Positions 27,319 to 36,528 of a DNA stretch of 64,000 nt are shown in pieces. The stretch spans positions 37,131 to 101,130 of the forward strand of contig JAPOYV010000073.1 of the NCBI GenBank assembly GCA_026706385.1, in the 5' to 3' direction. Origin of the DNA: Gammaproteobacteria bacterium (GTDB taxonomy: Bacteria; Pseudomonadota; Gammaproteobacteria; Pseudomonadales; Azotimanducaceae). The position numbers and the translations under genes are program-made. The notes beneath the pieces were generated by a model. That model was not told the origin of the DNA, made no database searches, and saw only the letters and a program-made list of their open reading frames with translations. Within the stretch, counting starts at the first letter, position 1, and the number at the start of each line of letters is the position of its first letter.

Positions 27319-28662
27319 GTGATCAGGAGTTGGTTCAGGACGCTGGGGCAGGCTGTGTGGAGAGGTGTTACCCGCGTGCCCCTGAAGGCACGGATCATCG
27401 TCACCATCGTGGCGGTGAGCGGTTTGAGTAGCGTCGGACTGATTGCCTTCGCGCCGGAGCCGGATCATGTCGCCACCGACGCCGAAGGCGTGCCGGTTTC
27501 GAGCATGGTCGCCCGGTTCCAGCGCATGTCGCCCGAAGTCCGGCTGTACGGGCGCGTGGAGACGCCGAATGCGGCGCAGCTCACCGCGCTGGTCTCGGCT
27601 CCCGTGGCGGCCCTTGCCGTCAGGGAAGGCGACCGGGTAGACGCCGGTGCCGTTCTGGTGGCGCTCGATCAGACGGACATGGCGCTGGCCCTCGAGCGTG
27701 CCGAGGCGGATCTCGCCCAGGCGCAGGCGGACCTGGAGGTCCTGCTGCTCGCAGGAGACGAGGACCGCGCGGTGCTCGCCTACCAGGAACAGCTTGCCGA
27801 CCAAGCCGTCGCGAAAGCGGACTGGCATCGCAAGCTCTTCGCGCAAGGTTCGATCTCGCGCCAGACGTTAAATGCCGCCTTGAGCGAGAGCCACGCCCAA
27901 GCCATCGCCCTTGTCCAGCAGCGGGGTCTCGTCGCCAGCTTCGAGCATCGGCGGACCCGGGCGCTCGCGAGCGTCGCACGCGCCAAGGCGTCGGAGCGCG
28001 AAGCGCGCGTCGACCTGGAACGCGCCGCGGTGAAGGCGCCGTTCCCTGGCCGGGTGACGCGAATCCTGGTCGCGCCGGGCGAACTCGTGGCACCCGGAAC
28101 GACGGTCGCGGAGATCTACGACGACACACGGCTGGAGATCCGCGTCGCCATCCCCAATGTGCACCTGCCGGAGGTGGAAGCCGCGCTGGCGGCCGGGGAG
28201 CAACCCGCCGTGCTGGCGGATTTCGGCGACTACCAAGGCACGGGTTTCCTCGAACGCCTCGTGGGCGCCGTGGAGAAGGGCCGCTCCGGCGTGGACGGCC
28301 TGGTACGACTGGACGCCGGCGTCAACCCGCCCGATCTGGGTCGCGCGGTTCAACTGCGGATGACGATGCGCCCGGTGCAGGACCTCGTGGCGTTACCAGT
28401 GCAGGCCGTGTATGGCCAACGCCGGGTGTTCATGATCGAGGAGGGACTACTTGCCGGGATCGACGTGGAGCGCGTTGGGGAGATGACGACGGACAATGGT
28501 GACTTGCGGCTCCTCGTGCGGGGTCCGAGGTTGAGCGACGGTGCGCACGTGCTGACCACGCAGTTGTCCAACGCCGTCACTGGGCTCCGCGTGAGCGTTC
28601 CCGACGATGTCGCTCGGGAGGCAGTGGCCGACGCGTCCGGGGCGAAAGACGCTGCATCCTAG
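27319..28662 (+). CDS. RND efflux periplasmic adaptor (membrane fusion protein)
   Basis: A 447-residue protein with an N-terminal membrane anchor (about 25-45, RIIVTIVAVSGLSSVGLIAF) and the adaptor layout: half-lipoyl (SAPVAALAVREGDRVDAGAVLVALD), coiled-coil hairpin with heptads (LERAEADLAQAQADLEVLL to ARAKASEREARVDLERA), second half-lipoyl (VKAPFPGRVTRILVAPGELVAPGT) and beta-barrel domains. It links the pump to the outer-membrane channel. GTG 27319 follows AAGGAGG (27307-27313 region) that lies at the end of the pump gene, so the two are coupled. Confidence 0.93.
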   Translation: MIRSWFRTLGQAVWRGVTRVPLKARIIVTIVAVSGLSSVGLIAFAPEPDHVATDAEGVPVSSMVARFQRMSPEVRLYGRVETPNAAQLTALVSAPVAALAVREGDRVDAGAVLVALDQTDMALALERAEADLAQAQADLEVLLLAGDEDRAVLAYQEQLADQAVAKADWHRKLFAQGSISRQTLNAALSESHAQAIALVQQRGLVASFEHRRTRALASVARAKASEREARVDLERAAVKAPFPGRVTRILVAPGELVAPGTTVAEIYDDTRLEIRVAIPNVHLPEVEAALAAGEQPAVLADFGDYQGTGFLERLVGAVEKGRSGVDGLVRLDAGVNPPDLGRAVQLRMTMRPVQDLVALPVQAVYGQRRVFMIEEGLLAGIDVERVGEMTTDNGDLRLLVRGPRLSDGAHVLTTQLSNAVTGLRVSVPDDVAREAVADASGAKDAAS

Positions 28663-28742
28663 GCACCCCGAAGGCGCGTCGCTGTCGCGGACGCGATTGG
28701 GTTAGCATCGGCGACAACACCGATTCTTGACGGACGGACGGG

Positions 28743-29906
28743 ATGTCATTTCGAAGCGAAGTGCGCAGCTGGCTGGATGAGAACTGCCCGGCGAGTTGCC
28801 GCGGTCCCGGCGAGGTGCCGGGTGGCGGCACCAAGGTGCCGATGACGGACGATCAGCGGCTGTGGCTGGACCGCTGCGCGGAACGCGGCTTTTCGGTGCC
28901 CACGTGGCCCGAGGAATACGGCGGCGCCGGCCTCGACAAGGACGATTACGTGGTCCTGCTCGAGGAAATGCGCTCGTTAGGCACGCGTGCGCCCGTGGCC
29001 GGAATGGGCACGTCGATGATCGGGCCGACCCTCTTGGAGTACGGCACGGATGATCAGAAGGCTCGGCACCTGCCGCGGATCGCCCGTGGCGAAGTCTGGT
29101 GGTGCCAGGGGTATTCCGAGCCCGGCTCCGGCTCCGACCTGGCTTCGCTGCGCACCCGTGCGGAGGACCATGGCGACCACTTCGTCATCAACGGCCAGAA
29201 GATCTGGACGTCCGGCGCGTTCAACGCCGACTGGATCTTCTGCCTGACGCGCACCGATCCCGATGTGCCGAAGCACGACGGCATCAGCTTCCTCCTGTTC
29301 ACCATGCACCAGCCGGGCGTAACGGTACGCCCGATCCGCTTGATCTCGGGGGCGTCGCCCTTTTGCGAGACCTTCTTCGACAACGCCATCGCGAGCAAGG
29401 AGGACCTGGTCGGCGGTCTGAACCGCGGCTGGACCGTGGCGAAGCGGCTCCTGCAGCACGAGCGCTCCGGCATCTCCATGCTGGCGAGCGGCCGCAACCG
29501 CGAAACGGGCGACGAGTTGGACGATCTCGCGCGCCAGTACGCGGGCGAATCGGATGGACGGATCGCCGATCCCCTGTTGCGCGACACGATCGCCGGCCAC
29601 AACATCGACGCCGAGGCGTTCCGTCTGACCCAGCGTCGCACGGTGGAGGAATCGGAGGGCAATACCCCGGGCCCGGCGACGTCGATCTTCAAGTACTACG
29701 GCGCGAACCTGCGCAAGCAGCGCGCCGAGTTGCAGGTCGCCATGATGGGCACCCAAGGCGTCGGCTGGGACGGCGACGCCTTCAACGGCAGCGAGATCGG
29801 CATGACGCGGCAGTGGTTGGCGGGGAAGGCCGGTTCCATCGCCGGCGGCAGCAACGAGGTGCAGCTCAACATCATCGCCAAGCGCGTTCTCGGCTTGCCT
29901 GACTGA
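28743..29906 (+). CDS. Acyl-CoA dehydrogenase
   Basis: A 387-residue flavoenzyme of the medium-size ACAD family. It has the N-terminal helical domain (PTWPEEYGGAGLDKDD), the central beta domain with YSEPGSGSDLASL and KIWTSGAFNADW, and the C-terminal helical domain ending GKAGSIAGGSNEVQLNIIAKRVLGLP. The family signature GGSNEVQ is clear. It introduces a double bond in an acyl-CoA, passing electrons to ETF. Relatives of this subtype act on odd substrates (sterol side chains, branched acids), but the substrate here is not known. A strong hairpin follows. Confidence 0.94.
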   Translation: MSFRSEVRSWLDENCPASCRGPGEVPGGGTKVPMTDDQRLWLDRCAERGFSVPTWPEEYGGAGLDKDDYVVLLEEMRSLGTRAPVAGMGTSMIGPTLLEYGTDDQKARHLPRIARGEVWWCQGYSEPGSGSDLASLRTRAEDHGDHFVINGQKIWTSGAFNADWIFCLTRTDPDVPKHDGISFLLFTMHQPGVTVRPIRLISGASPFCETFFDNAIASKEDLVGGLNRGWTVAKRLLQHERSGISMLASGRNRETGDELDDLARQYAGESDGRIADPLLRDTIAGHNIDAEAFRLTQRRTVEESEGNTPGPATSIFKYYGANLRKQRAELQVAMMGTQGVGWDGDAFNGSEIGMTRQWLAGKAGSIAGGSNEVQLNIIAKRVLGLPD

Positions 29907-29918
29907 GGCTCGCCTCCA

Positions 29919-29947
29919 GCAAGCCAGTCGCCGAGCGACTGGCTTGC
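29919..29947 (+). terminator. Strong hairpin after the acyl-CoA dehydrogenase gene
   Basis: GCAAGCCAGTCGC (29919-29931) pairs with GCGACTGGCTTGC (29935-29947) in a perfect 13-bp stem with a 3-base loop. It lies 12 bases after the stop. It has no T tract, so it may act as a rho-dependent or mRNA-stabilising element rather than a classical terminator. Confidence 0.6.
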
Positions 29948-30013
29948 GCGCGTGTGCCGAGTCGCGTAGCGTGCGCGCCTTTCCCCAACGCTTAAGCGAG
30001 GAGTGAGTCGTCC

Positions 30014-31444
30014 ATGGCGCACAGAACCCAGTTTTACATCAACGGCGAGTGGGTCGACCCGCAGAGTGGCGAGCGCCTCGACGTGGTCAATCCCGCGACC
30101 GAGCAAGTCATCGGCGAGGTCGCATTGGGCGGTGTCGAGGATGTCGACCGCGCGGTCGGTGCCGCGGTGGCAGCCTTCGAGACCTACTCCCAGACGACGC
30201 GCGAGGAGCGCGTCGAACTGCTGAGCAGGATCGTCGACGTCTACAAGAACCGCATTCCCGAGGTGGCGCGGGCCATCAGCGAGGAAATGGGGGCGCCGAT
30301 GGGTCTGGCGATGGCCGCACAGGCGCCGGCGGGCCTCGGCCACTTCCTGTCCACGTTGAGCGTCCTCAAGCGCTTCGAGTTCGAGGAGGACATGGGCTCG
30401 TCGCGCGTAATTCGAGAACCCGCCGGGGTTTGCGGGCTGATCACGCCATGGAACTGGCCGATCAACCAGATCGCCTGCAAGGTCGCGCCGGCGCTCGCCG
30501 CAGGCTGCACCATGGTCCTCAAGCCTTCGGAGGTGGCGCCGTTCAACGCCATCCTGTTCGCCGAGATTCTCGACGAGGCCGGCGTGCCGGCGGGCGTGTT
30601 CAACCTCGTCAACGGCGACGGTCCGACCGTGGGCGTTGCCATCTCTTCGCATCCGGATGTCGACATGGTGTCCTTCACCGGCTCGACGCGGGCCGGGATC
30701 GAGGTGGCCCGCAATGCGGCGCCGACGGTGAAGCGGGTCGCCCAGGAGCTCGGCGGCAAATCCGCCAACATCATCCTGGACGACACGGATTTCTCGGCCG
30801 CCATCTCGCGCGACGTCTTTGGCGTCTGCACGAACTCCGGGCAGTCCTGCAACGCACCGACGCGGATGCTGGTACCCAATGCGCGCATGGACGAGGCGGC
30901 GGCGATCGCGAAGGCGGCGGCCGCACAAGTCAAAGTCGGAGATCCCAGCGACACCGGCACCACCATCGGCCCGGTCGTCTCGGCCGTGCAGTTCGAGAAG
31001 ATCCAGGCCCTGATCGAGAAGGGCATCGAGGAAGGCGCGACGCTGGAATGCGGCGGCGTGGGCCGTCCGGATGGCCTTAACGCGGGCTACTACGTCAAGC
31101 CCACCGTGTTCTCCCACGTGACCAACGACATGACGATCGCACGCGAGGAGATCTTCGGGCCGGTGCTGTCGCTGATCGGCTACGAAGACGACGACGATGC
31201 GGTGCGGATCGCGAACGACACCAGCTACGGCCTGTCGGGATACGTTTCGGGTCAAAGCGACCGTGCCCGCGGCGTGGCGCGACGAATCCGCACCGGCAAC
31301 GTGCACCTCAACGGGGCGCCGGTGGACAACAAGGCGCCGTTCGGCGGCTACAAGCAGTCCGGCAACGGTCGCGAGTGGGGCCGCTACGGCTTCGAGGAGT
31401 TCCTCGAGACCAAGGCAATCATGGGGTACAACGCGGACCGCTAA
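30014..31444 (+). CDS. NAD(P)-dependent aldehyde dehydrogenase
   Basis: A 476-residue enzyme of the ALDH superfamily. The catalytic residues are visible: the general base E245 in QELGGKSAN and nucleophile C279 in [12 protein letters not shown]. Cofactor-binding [10 protein letters not shown] and the late EEIFGPVLS are also present. It oxidises an aldehyde to a carboxylate. The substrate is uncertain; relatives include general aliphatic aldehyde dehydrogenases. Preceded by GAGGAG (29998-30004 region) and followed by 33 bases to trpG, so a shared transcript is possible but not shown. Confidence 0.95.
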   Translation: MAHRTQFYINGEWVDPQSGERLDVVNPATEQVIGEVALGGVEDVDRAVGAAVAAFETYSQTTREERVELLSRIVDVYKNRIPEVARAISEEMGAPMGLAMAAQAPAGLGHFLSTLSVLKRFEFEEDMGSSRVIREPAGVCGLITPWNWPINQIACKVAPALAAGCTMVLKPSEVAPFNAILFAEILDEAGVPAGVFNLVNGDGPTVGVAISSHPDVDMVSFTGSTRAGIEVARNAAPTVKRVAQELGGKSANIILDDTDFSAAISRDVFGVCTNSGQSCNAPTRMLVPNARMDEAAAIAKAAAAQVKVGDPSDTGTTIGPVVSAVQFEKIQALIEKGIEEGATLECGGVGRPDGLNAGYYVKPTVFSHVTNDMTIAREEIFGPVLSLIGYEDDDDAVRIANDTSYGLSGYVSGQSDRARGVARRIRTGNVHLNGAPVDNKAPFGGYKQSGNGREWGRYGFEEFLETKAIMGYNADR

Positions 31445-31476
31445 AGCGGTCCGCGCGTGGGGAGGTACCACGATCC

Positions 31477-32055
31477 ATGATCCTGATGATCGACAATTAC
31501 GACTCGTTTACCTACAACGTCGTGCAGTACCTGGGCGAACTCGGTGCCGAGGTCGATGTCCATCGCAATGACGAGATCGGTCTGGCCGACGTGGAGCGGC
31601 TTGCGCCCGAGAAGATCGTGATTTCGCCGGGACCGTGCACGCCGGACGAGGCGGGCATCTCGATGGATGTCGTGAAGACCTTCGGCGCCGATGTCCCGAT
31701 CCTCGGAATCTGCCTGGGGCATCAGAGCATCGGTCAGGCGTATGGCGCCACCGTGCGCCGCGCCCGGCAGGTGATGCACGGCAAGATCAGCGCGGTCCAC
31801 CACGGCGGACGCGGCGTCTTCCGCGGCCTGCCGCCGGCATTCGAGGCCACGCGCTACCACTCCCTGATCGTCACCGATGTCCCCGACTGCCTTGAGGTCA
31901 CGGCTTGGACCGCGTACGAGGACGGCACGCCGGACGAGATCATGGGACTCAAGCACCGCGAACATCCGGTGGAGGGCGTGCAGTTCCATCCGGAGTCCAT
32001 CAAGACCAAGGTCGGGCACGATCTGCTCGGCAACTACCTGGGTGTCGGGACGTGA
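31477..32055 (+). CDS. trpG: Anthranilate synthase component II (glutamine amidotransferase)
   Basis: A 192-residue class I glutamine amidotransferase. It starts [14 protein letters not shown], has the catalytic C79 in LGICLGHQ and the His/Glu pair in QFHPESI. It supplies ammonia from glutamine to TrpE for the first step of tryptophan synthesis and might also serve PabB. The ATG follows GGAGGT at 31461-31466. Stop and trpD start overlap as GTGA. trpE is not adjacent, as in Pseudomonas where trpGDC forms a separate operon. Confidence 0.95.
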   Translation: MILMIDNYDSFTYNVVQYLGELGAEVDVHRNDEIGLADVERLAPEKIVISPGPCTPDEAGISMDVVKTFGADVPILGICLGHQSIGQAYGATVRRARQVMHGKISAVHHGGRGVFRGLPPAFEATRYHSLIVTDVPDCLEVTAWTAYEDGTPDEIMGLKHREHPVEGVQFHPESIKTKVGHDLLGNYLGVGT

Positions 32056-33077
32056 CGCCGACCGAAGCCATAGCGGTCCTGTGTACGGGCCGGGATCTCC
32101 AGCGCGAGCAGGCGCGTGCGGTGTTCGATGCGATCATGGCGGGCACGGTTACGCCGGCGCAGATCGCCGGCGTCCTGGTCGGCCTCAAGGCCAAGGGCGA
32201 GACGGCCGACGAGATCACCGGGGCCGCGGAGGCCATGCGCGCGGTGTCGACCAAGGTCGACGTGGATGTTCCGAACCTGGTCGATGTCTGCGGGACGGGC
32301 GGCAGTGGCGGCGCGAAGTGCTTCAATGTGTCGACGGCGGCGGCGTTCGTCGTCGCAGCGGCGGGCGCTCACGTCGCCAAGCATGGCAACCGTGGCGCGA
32401 CGAGCAAGAGCGGAAGTGCCGACCTCCTCGAGGCAGCGGGCGCCAGTCTCGAACTCTCGCCCGAAGACATTGCCCGTTGCATTCGTGAAATCGGCGTCGG
32501 CTTCATGTTCGCCCAGCGGCACCACGGCGCCATGCGCCACGCCATGCCCGTGCGGCGCGAACTGGGCGTCGGTACGGTCTTCAACCTCCTGGGGCCGTTG
32601 ACCAATCCGGCCGGTGCGCGCCGCCAATTGCTTGGCGTCTTCGCCCCCCATTGGCAGGAAACGGTCGCGACGGTTGCCCAGGCCCTTGGCTCTGTCCACG
32701 TCCTGGTGGTCCACTGCGACGGCCTCGACGAGTTGTCGATCCATGCGCCGACACGCGTCGTGGAACTGAACGACGGTGCGATCGAGACCTACGAGGTTTC
32801 CCCCGGAGACTTCGGCCTTCGCCAACGAGCCGTCGACGCCTTGCACGCGGACAGTCCCGAGGGCAGCCTGCGCCTGGTGCGGGCCGCCCTGTCGGGGACC
32901 GACGAGGCGGCGGCGGACATCGTCGCGCTGAACGGCGGTGCCGGCATCTATGCCGCGGGGATCGCTCAATCTTTGACGGACGGTGTCACCATGGCCAGCG
33001 ACCTGATCGCTTCTGGCCAGGCTGCCGAGAAGTTCCGCGAGTTCGCCGATTTCACGCGCATGCTGGCCGAATTGTGA
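32052..33077 (+). CDS. trpD: Anthranilate phosphoribosyltransferase
   Basis: A 341-residue enzyme transferring the phosphoribosyl group of PRPP to anthranilate. Motifs include [11 protein letters not shown] (usually GTGGDG; Ser replaces Asp here), [19 protein letters not shown] and the later [16 protein letters not shown]. The length is typical (about 345). GTG 32052 overlaps the trpG stop by four bases and the gene ends in a GTGA overlap with trpC. The Ser for Asp change in the PRPP loop is unusual but the rest is intact. Confidence 0.95.
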   Translation: MTPTEAIAVLCTGRDLQREQARAVFDAIMAGTVTPAQIAGVLVGLKAKGETADEITGAAEAMRAVSTKVDVDVPNLVDVCGTGGSGGAKCFNVSTAAAFVVAAAGAHVAKHGNRGATSKSGSADLLEAAGASLELSPEDIARCIREIGVGFMFAQRHHGAMRHAMPVRRELGVGTVFNLLGPLTNPAGARRQLLGVFAPHWQETVATVAQALGSVHVLVVHCDGLDELSIHAPTRVVELNDGAIETYEVSPGDFGLRQRAVDALHADSPEGSLRLVRAALSGTDEAAADIVALNGGAGIYAAGIAQSLTDGVTMASDLIASGQAAEKFREFADFTRMLAEL

Positions 33078-33865
33078 GCCGCCCCGGGATCCTCGCCGAG
33101 ATCATCGAGCACAAGCGCGCCGAAACGGGCGCGCGAAGGGCCGCACGGCCTCTGGCCGAAATCCGTCGTGATGCTGAAGACGCGCCACCCGGGCGGCCGT
33201 TTGCGGACCGGGTCGCGACGGACCACCCGGCCGTGATCGCGGAAATCAAGAAGGCATCCCCGAGCGAGGGCGTGATCCGGGCGGACTTCGACCCGCGGGC
33301 GATCGCGGCGGACTATGCCTCGGCGAAGGCGAGCTGCCTCTCCGTGCTCACCGACGAGCGTTTCTTCTGCGGTGACGATGCCCACCTCGTCGCCGCACGT
33401 GCCGCCTGTGCGCTGCCGGTCCTGCGCAAGGATTTCATCGTCGACGAATACCAGGTCTACGAGACGCGAGCGCTTGGGGCGGATTGCCTGCTTCTCATCG
33501 TCGCCGCACTGGAGCCCGCCCAACTCGTGGACTTCAACCGGCTGGCGCAAGACATCGGGCTCGACGTGCTGATCGAAGTGCATGACCGGTCGGAACTGAG
33601 CAGGGCGTTGGCGCTCGAACCGCGCATCGTGGGCATCAACAACCGCGATCTCGCGACCTTCACGACCCGTCTCGAGACCACATTGGACTTGCTCGACGAC
33701 GTGCCCGACGACGTCGGCGTCGTCACCGAAAGCGGCATCCACACACCACAGGACGTATGCCGCATGCTCGACGCGGGCGTAAACGCCTTCCTCGTCGGCA
33801 CGGCGTTCATGCGAGCGGCGAGTCCGGGGACCGCGTTGCAGCGCCTGTTCGGGTGGGCGACGTGA
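33074..33865 (+). CDS. trpC: Indole-3-glycerol phosphate synthase
   Basis: A 263-residue TIM-barrel enzyme that closes the indole ring in tryptophan synthesis. It has ILAEIIEHKRAE at the N-terminus, AEIKKASPSEGVIR with the catalytic Lys, VLRKDFIVDEYQVYE, and TESGIHTPQDVCRMLDAG near the end. GTG 33074 overlaps the trpD stop as GTGA. It is fused to no TrpF domain, as in most gammaproteobacteria outside the enterics. The next gene overlaps in the same way. Confidence 0.95.
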   Translation: MSRPGILAEIIEHKRAETGARRAARPLAEIRRDAEDAPPGRPFADRVATDHPAVIAEIKKASPSEGVIRADFDPRAIAADYASAKASCLSVLTDERFFCGDDAHLVAARAACALPVLRKDFIVDEYQVYETRALGADCLLLIVAALEPAQLVDFNRLAQDIGLDVLIEVHDRSELSRALALEPRIVGINNRDLATFTTRLETTLDLLDDVPDDVGVVTESGIHTPQDVCRMLDAGVNAFLVGTAFMRAASPGTALQRLFGWAT

Positions 33866-34281
33866 AGGCGTCGATCCGCTGGACTGGGGACGTCCAATTC
33901 ACCGGAACGCCGGATAGCGGCCATTGCGTCGCCATGGACGGTCCTCCCGAGTTCGGCGGCCAGAACGCCGGCGTTCGGCCGATGGAACTGATGCTCCTCG
34001 GCATCGGCGGCTGTACATCGTTCGACGTCGTCAACATCCTGCGGCGTGGTCGCCAAGACATCGTGGACTGCGTCACGGACATCGAGGCCGAGCGCGCCGA
34101 GACGGATCCCAAGGTGTTCACGCGCATCCACCTCCACTTCCGGATCACCGGGCGGGGCATCGACCGACGCAAGGTGGAACGGGCCATCGCGCTGACCGCG
34201 ACCAAGTACTGCTCGGCATCGATCATGCTCGAACGCGGCGGTGTGGCGGTCACCCACGACTACGAGGTGACCGAGGCGTGA
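33862..34281 (+). CDS. OsmC family protein
   Basis: A 139-residue protein of the OsmC/Ohr fold. The two redox cysteines are visible in GIGGCTSFDV and KYCSASIML. It probably reduces organic peroxides, with thiols as electron donor. GTG 33862 overlaps the trpC stop. A gene of this type also follows trpGDC in Pseudomonas, where a crp/vfr gene lies in between; here crp is absent and the OsmC gene is coupled directly to trpC. It is most like the YhfA-type subgroup. Confidence 0.9.
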   Translation: MKASIRWTGDVQFTGTPDSGHCVAMDGPPEFGGQNAGVRPMELMLLGIGGCTSFDVVNILRRGRQDIVDCVTDIEAERAETDPKVFTRIHLHFRITGRGIDRRKVERAIALTATKYCSASIMLERGGVAVTHDYEVTEA

Positions 34282-34694
34282 GCGGAAGCGGCCGCCCACC
34301 GATGGCGGGCATGCACCACGTTGCCCTCCATGCGCGAGATTTCGAGCGTACGGTCGGCTTCTACCGCGATCTCTTGGGCTTGAGCATCGAGTGGCAGCCT
34401 GACGCCGACAACGTCTACTTGACCTCGGGTCGGGACAACTTGGCGATCCACCGGGCGACAGGCGAAGTGGCCGAGACCGGTCAGCGCCTGGACCACATCG
34501 GATTCATCATCGCCGTGCCGGACGACGTCGATCGCTGGTACGAGTACCTAACGGCCAACGGCGTGGCGATCGACGCGCCGCCACGGACGCATCGCGACGG
34601 CGCGCGAAGTTTCTACTGCCACGACCCGGAAGGGACGAGCGTGCAGCTCATTTTTCACCCGCCGCTGTCGGCGAGTCGAGCGAGCGCCCGGTAA
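34278..34694 (+). CDS. VOC family protein (glyoxalase/dioxygenase fold)
   Basis: A 138-residue protein with one clear VOC unit: MHHVALHARDFERTVGFYRDLLGLSIEW and LDHIGFIIAVPDDVDRWYEYL with [11 protein letters not shown]. Metal-ligand candidates are the His of MHHV, the His of LDHIGF and a Gln or Glu late in the chain. No specific substrate can be assigned. GTG 34278 overlaps the OsmC-like stop by four bases; ATG 34302 is an alternative start. The 3' end overlaps purD on the opposite strand by 40 bases, tail to tail. Confidence 0.8.
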   Translation: MSGSGRPPMAGMHHVALHARDFERTVGFYRDLLGLSIEWQPDADNVYLTSGRDNLAIHRATGEVAETGQRLDHIGFIIAVPDDVDRWYEYLTANGVAIDAPPRTHRDGARSFYCHDPEGTSVQLIFHPPLSASRASAR

Positions 34695-35950
34695 CCGATG
34701 TCGCGCCGGTACTGCATGCCGCGCCAACCGATCCGCGCCACCCGCGCGTAGGCCGTGCGTTGCGCGGCGACGATGTTGTCGCCTAAGCCGACTACCGCGA
34801 GGACTCGGCCGCCGCTGGTGACGACGTTGCCGCTGTCCGACCGCGTGCCCGCATGGAAGACCTTGCTGTTCGGGATGTCGTCACCGAGGCCGGTGATCGG
34901 ATCGCCGCTCTCGTAGGCGACGGGATAGCCGCCAGCCGCGAGGACGACGCCAAGGGCAGGGCGCGGGTCCCAGTCGAGCGCGATGTCCGAGATGCCCTCG
35001 CCGAGCGCCTTCTTGCAGAGTTCCGCCAGGTCCGAGCGTAGGCGCATCAGCACCGGTTGCGCCTCGGGATCGCCGAATCGGCAGTTGTACTCGACGACGC
35101 GCGGTGCGCCGTCCGGGGCGATCATCAGCCCGACGTACAGAAAGCCCTGGTAGGGCATTCCCTCAACGGCCATGCCGCGGACTGTTGGGTCGACGATCTC
35201 GGACATGATGCGGTCGTGGACTGCGCTCGTCACAACCGGGGCGGGCGAGTAGGCGCCCATGCCGCCGGTATTCGGCCCGGTGTCGCCGTCGTCGCGGGCC
35301 TTGTGGTCCTGGGAACTGGCCAGCGGCAGCGCCTGCTTGCCATCGACGACGCAGGTGAAGCTGGCCTCTTCGCCGGCTAGGAACTCTTCGACGACCACTT
35401 GCCGTCCCGCATCGCCGAAGCGCGCGCCGGAGAGCATTTCGCGGGCCGAGGCGACCGCTTCCTCCACGGTGCGTGCGACGACCACGCCCTTGCCGGCGGC
35501 CAGGCCGTCGGCCTTGACGACGATCGGGGCACCTTGGCCGCGAATGTAGTCCTCGGCGGCTTCGCTGTCCGAGAACGTGCCGTGCGCCGCAGTGGGAATG
35601 CCGTGGCGGCTCATGAACGACTTCGCGAACGACTTGGAGCTTTCGAGTTGCGCGGCCGCGCGAGTGGGCGCGAAACAGGCCAGGCCCCGGCCATCGAAAA
35701 AGTCCCGAATGCCGGCAGCCAGGGGGGCTTCCGGGCCCACGATCGCAAGGTCTACGCCGTGGGCCTCGGCAACGCCGGCCAGCGCGTCGAAATCGTCCGC
35801 GTCGACGGCCACGTTGCGGATCTTCCCGCCTTCGGCCGCCGTGCCGGGGTTTCCGGGCGCGACGAGGACGGCTTCGACCTGCGGCGAACGCGCGACCGTC
35901 CAGGCCAAGGCGTGCTCGCGGCCACCGGAACCCACGACCATCAGTTTCAC
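34655..35950 (-). CDS. purD: Phosphoribosylamine--glycine ligase
   Basis: A 431-residue ATP-grasp enzyme that makes glycinamide ribonucleotide in purine synthesis. It begins [17 protein letters not shown] and has [54 protein letters not shown] and [16 protein letters not shown]. Length is normal. GTG 35950 overlaps the purH stop as GTGA, so translation is coupled to purH. Its 3' end overlaps the convergent VOC gene by 40 bases, leaving no room for a terminator between them. Confidence 0.97.
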   Translation of the reverse strand: MKLMVVGSGGREHALAWTVARSPQVEAVLVAPGNPGTAAEGGKIRNVAVDADDFDALAGVAEAHGVDLAIVGPEAPLAAGIRDFFDGRGLACFAPTRAAAQLESSKSFAKSFMSRHGIPTAAHGTFSDSEAAEDYIRGQGAPIVVKADGLAAGKGVVVARTVEEAVASAREMLSGARFGDAGRQVVVEEFLAGEEASFTCVVDGKQALPLASSQDHKARDDGDTGPNTGGMGAYSPAPVVTSAVHDRIMSEIVDPTVRGMAVEGMPYQGFLYVGLMIAPDGAPRVVEYNCRFGDPEAQPVLMRLRSDLAELCKKALGEGISDIALDWDPRPALGVVLAAGGYPVAYESGDPITGLGDDIPNSKVFHAGTRSDSGNVVTSGGRVLAVVGLGDNIVAAQRTAYARVARIGWRGMQYRRDIGYRALARLADSGG

Positions 35951-36528
35951 GGCTGTTCTCCGAGGTAACGGGCGATGGCGGTGTCGTAGGCCGCCGTGTG
36001 GCGGAACGCCTTCAACGCCATCCGCAAGCGCTCCTTCTGCTCGGTGCCCCCGGAACGCAGCATCGCGATCACGGCGGGGTAGTCGTTCGGGTCGACCACG
36101 ACCAGCACGTCGCGGTGGTTCTTGGCGGCGGAACGCAGCATCGCCGGCCCGCCGATGTCGATGTTCTCGATGGCCTGCTCGAAGGTGCAATCCTGTTGTG
36201 CGACGGTGCGCTCGAACGGGTAGAGGTTCACCGCGACGAGGTCGATGCCGACTATGCCGTGGGTTGCCATCGTCGCACCGTCCACGTGCCGTCGCGCCAG
36301 GATGCCGCCGTGAATCAGCGGATGGAGCGTCTTGACCCGTCCATCCATGATCTCCGGAAAACCCGTCACCGAAGAGACTTCGACCGCGGCTACATCGGCT
36401 TCGGTCAGCGTCCGATGCGTGCCCCCGGTGGAGAGGATCTCGACGCCGAGATCGGCTAGGGCGCGCGCGAACGGGACGACGCCTGATTTGTCGGACACGC
36501 TGATTAAGGCACGCTTGACTTGGCCCAT
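35947..36528 (-). CDS. purH: PurH-like protein with the IMP cyclohydrolase domain only
   Basis: A 193-residue protein that matches the first domain of Pur[67 protein letters not shown] and [15 protein letters not shown]. Full PurH has about 520 residues; the C-terminal AICAR transformylase domain (about 325 residues) is missing and purD starts at once, overlapping by GTGA. The cyclohydrolase half would close FAICAR to IMP. The upstream DUF3426 gene ends directly before ATG 36528 (TAGATG). The missing formyltransferase activity must come from another gene. The call of truncation is by length and domain; expression as a single-domain enzyme is likely because the frame is intact. Confidence 0.9.
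   Translation of the reverse strand: MGQVKRALISVSDKSGVVPFARALADLGVEILSTGGTHRTLTEADVAAVEVSSVTGFPEIMDGRVKTLHPLIHGGILARRHVDGATMATHGIVGIDLVAVNLYPFERTVAQQDCTFEQAIENIDIGGPAMLRSAAKNHRDVLVVVDPNDYPAVIAMLRSGGTEQKERLRMALKAFRHTAAYDTAIARYLGEQP

Noticed and set aside
34655..35947. Search for the missing AICAR transformylase domain of PurH downstream of its stop, in all frames.
   Set aside because: The whole stretch is used by a complete purD; no frame shows the transformylase motifs.
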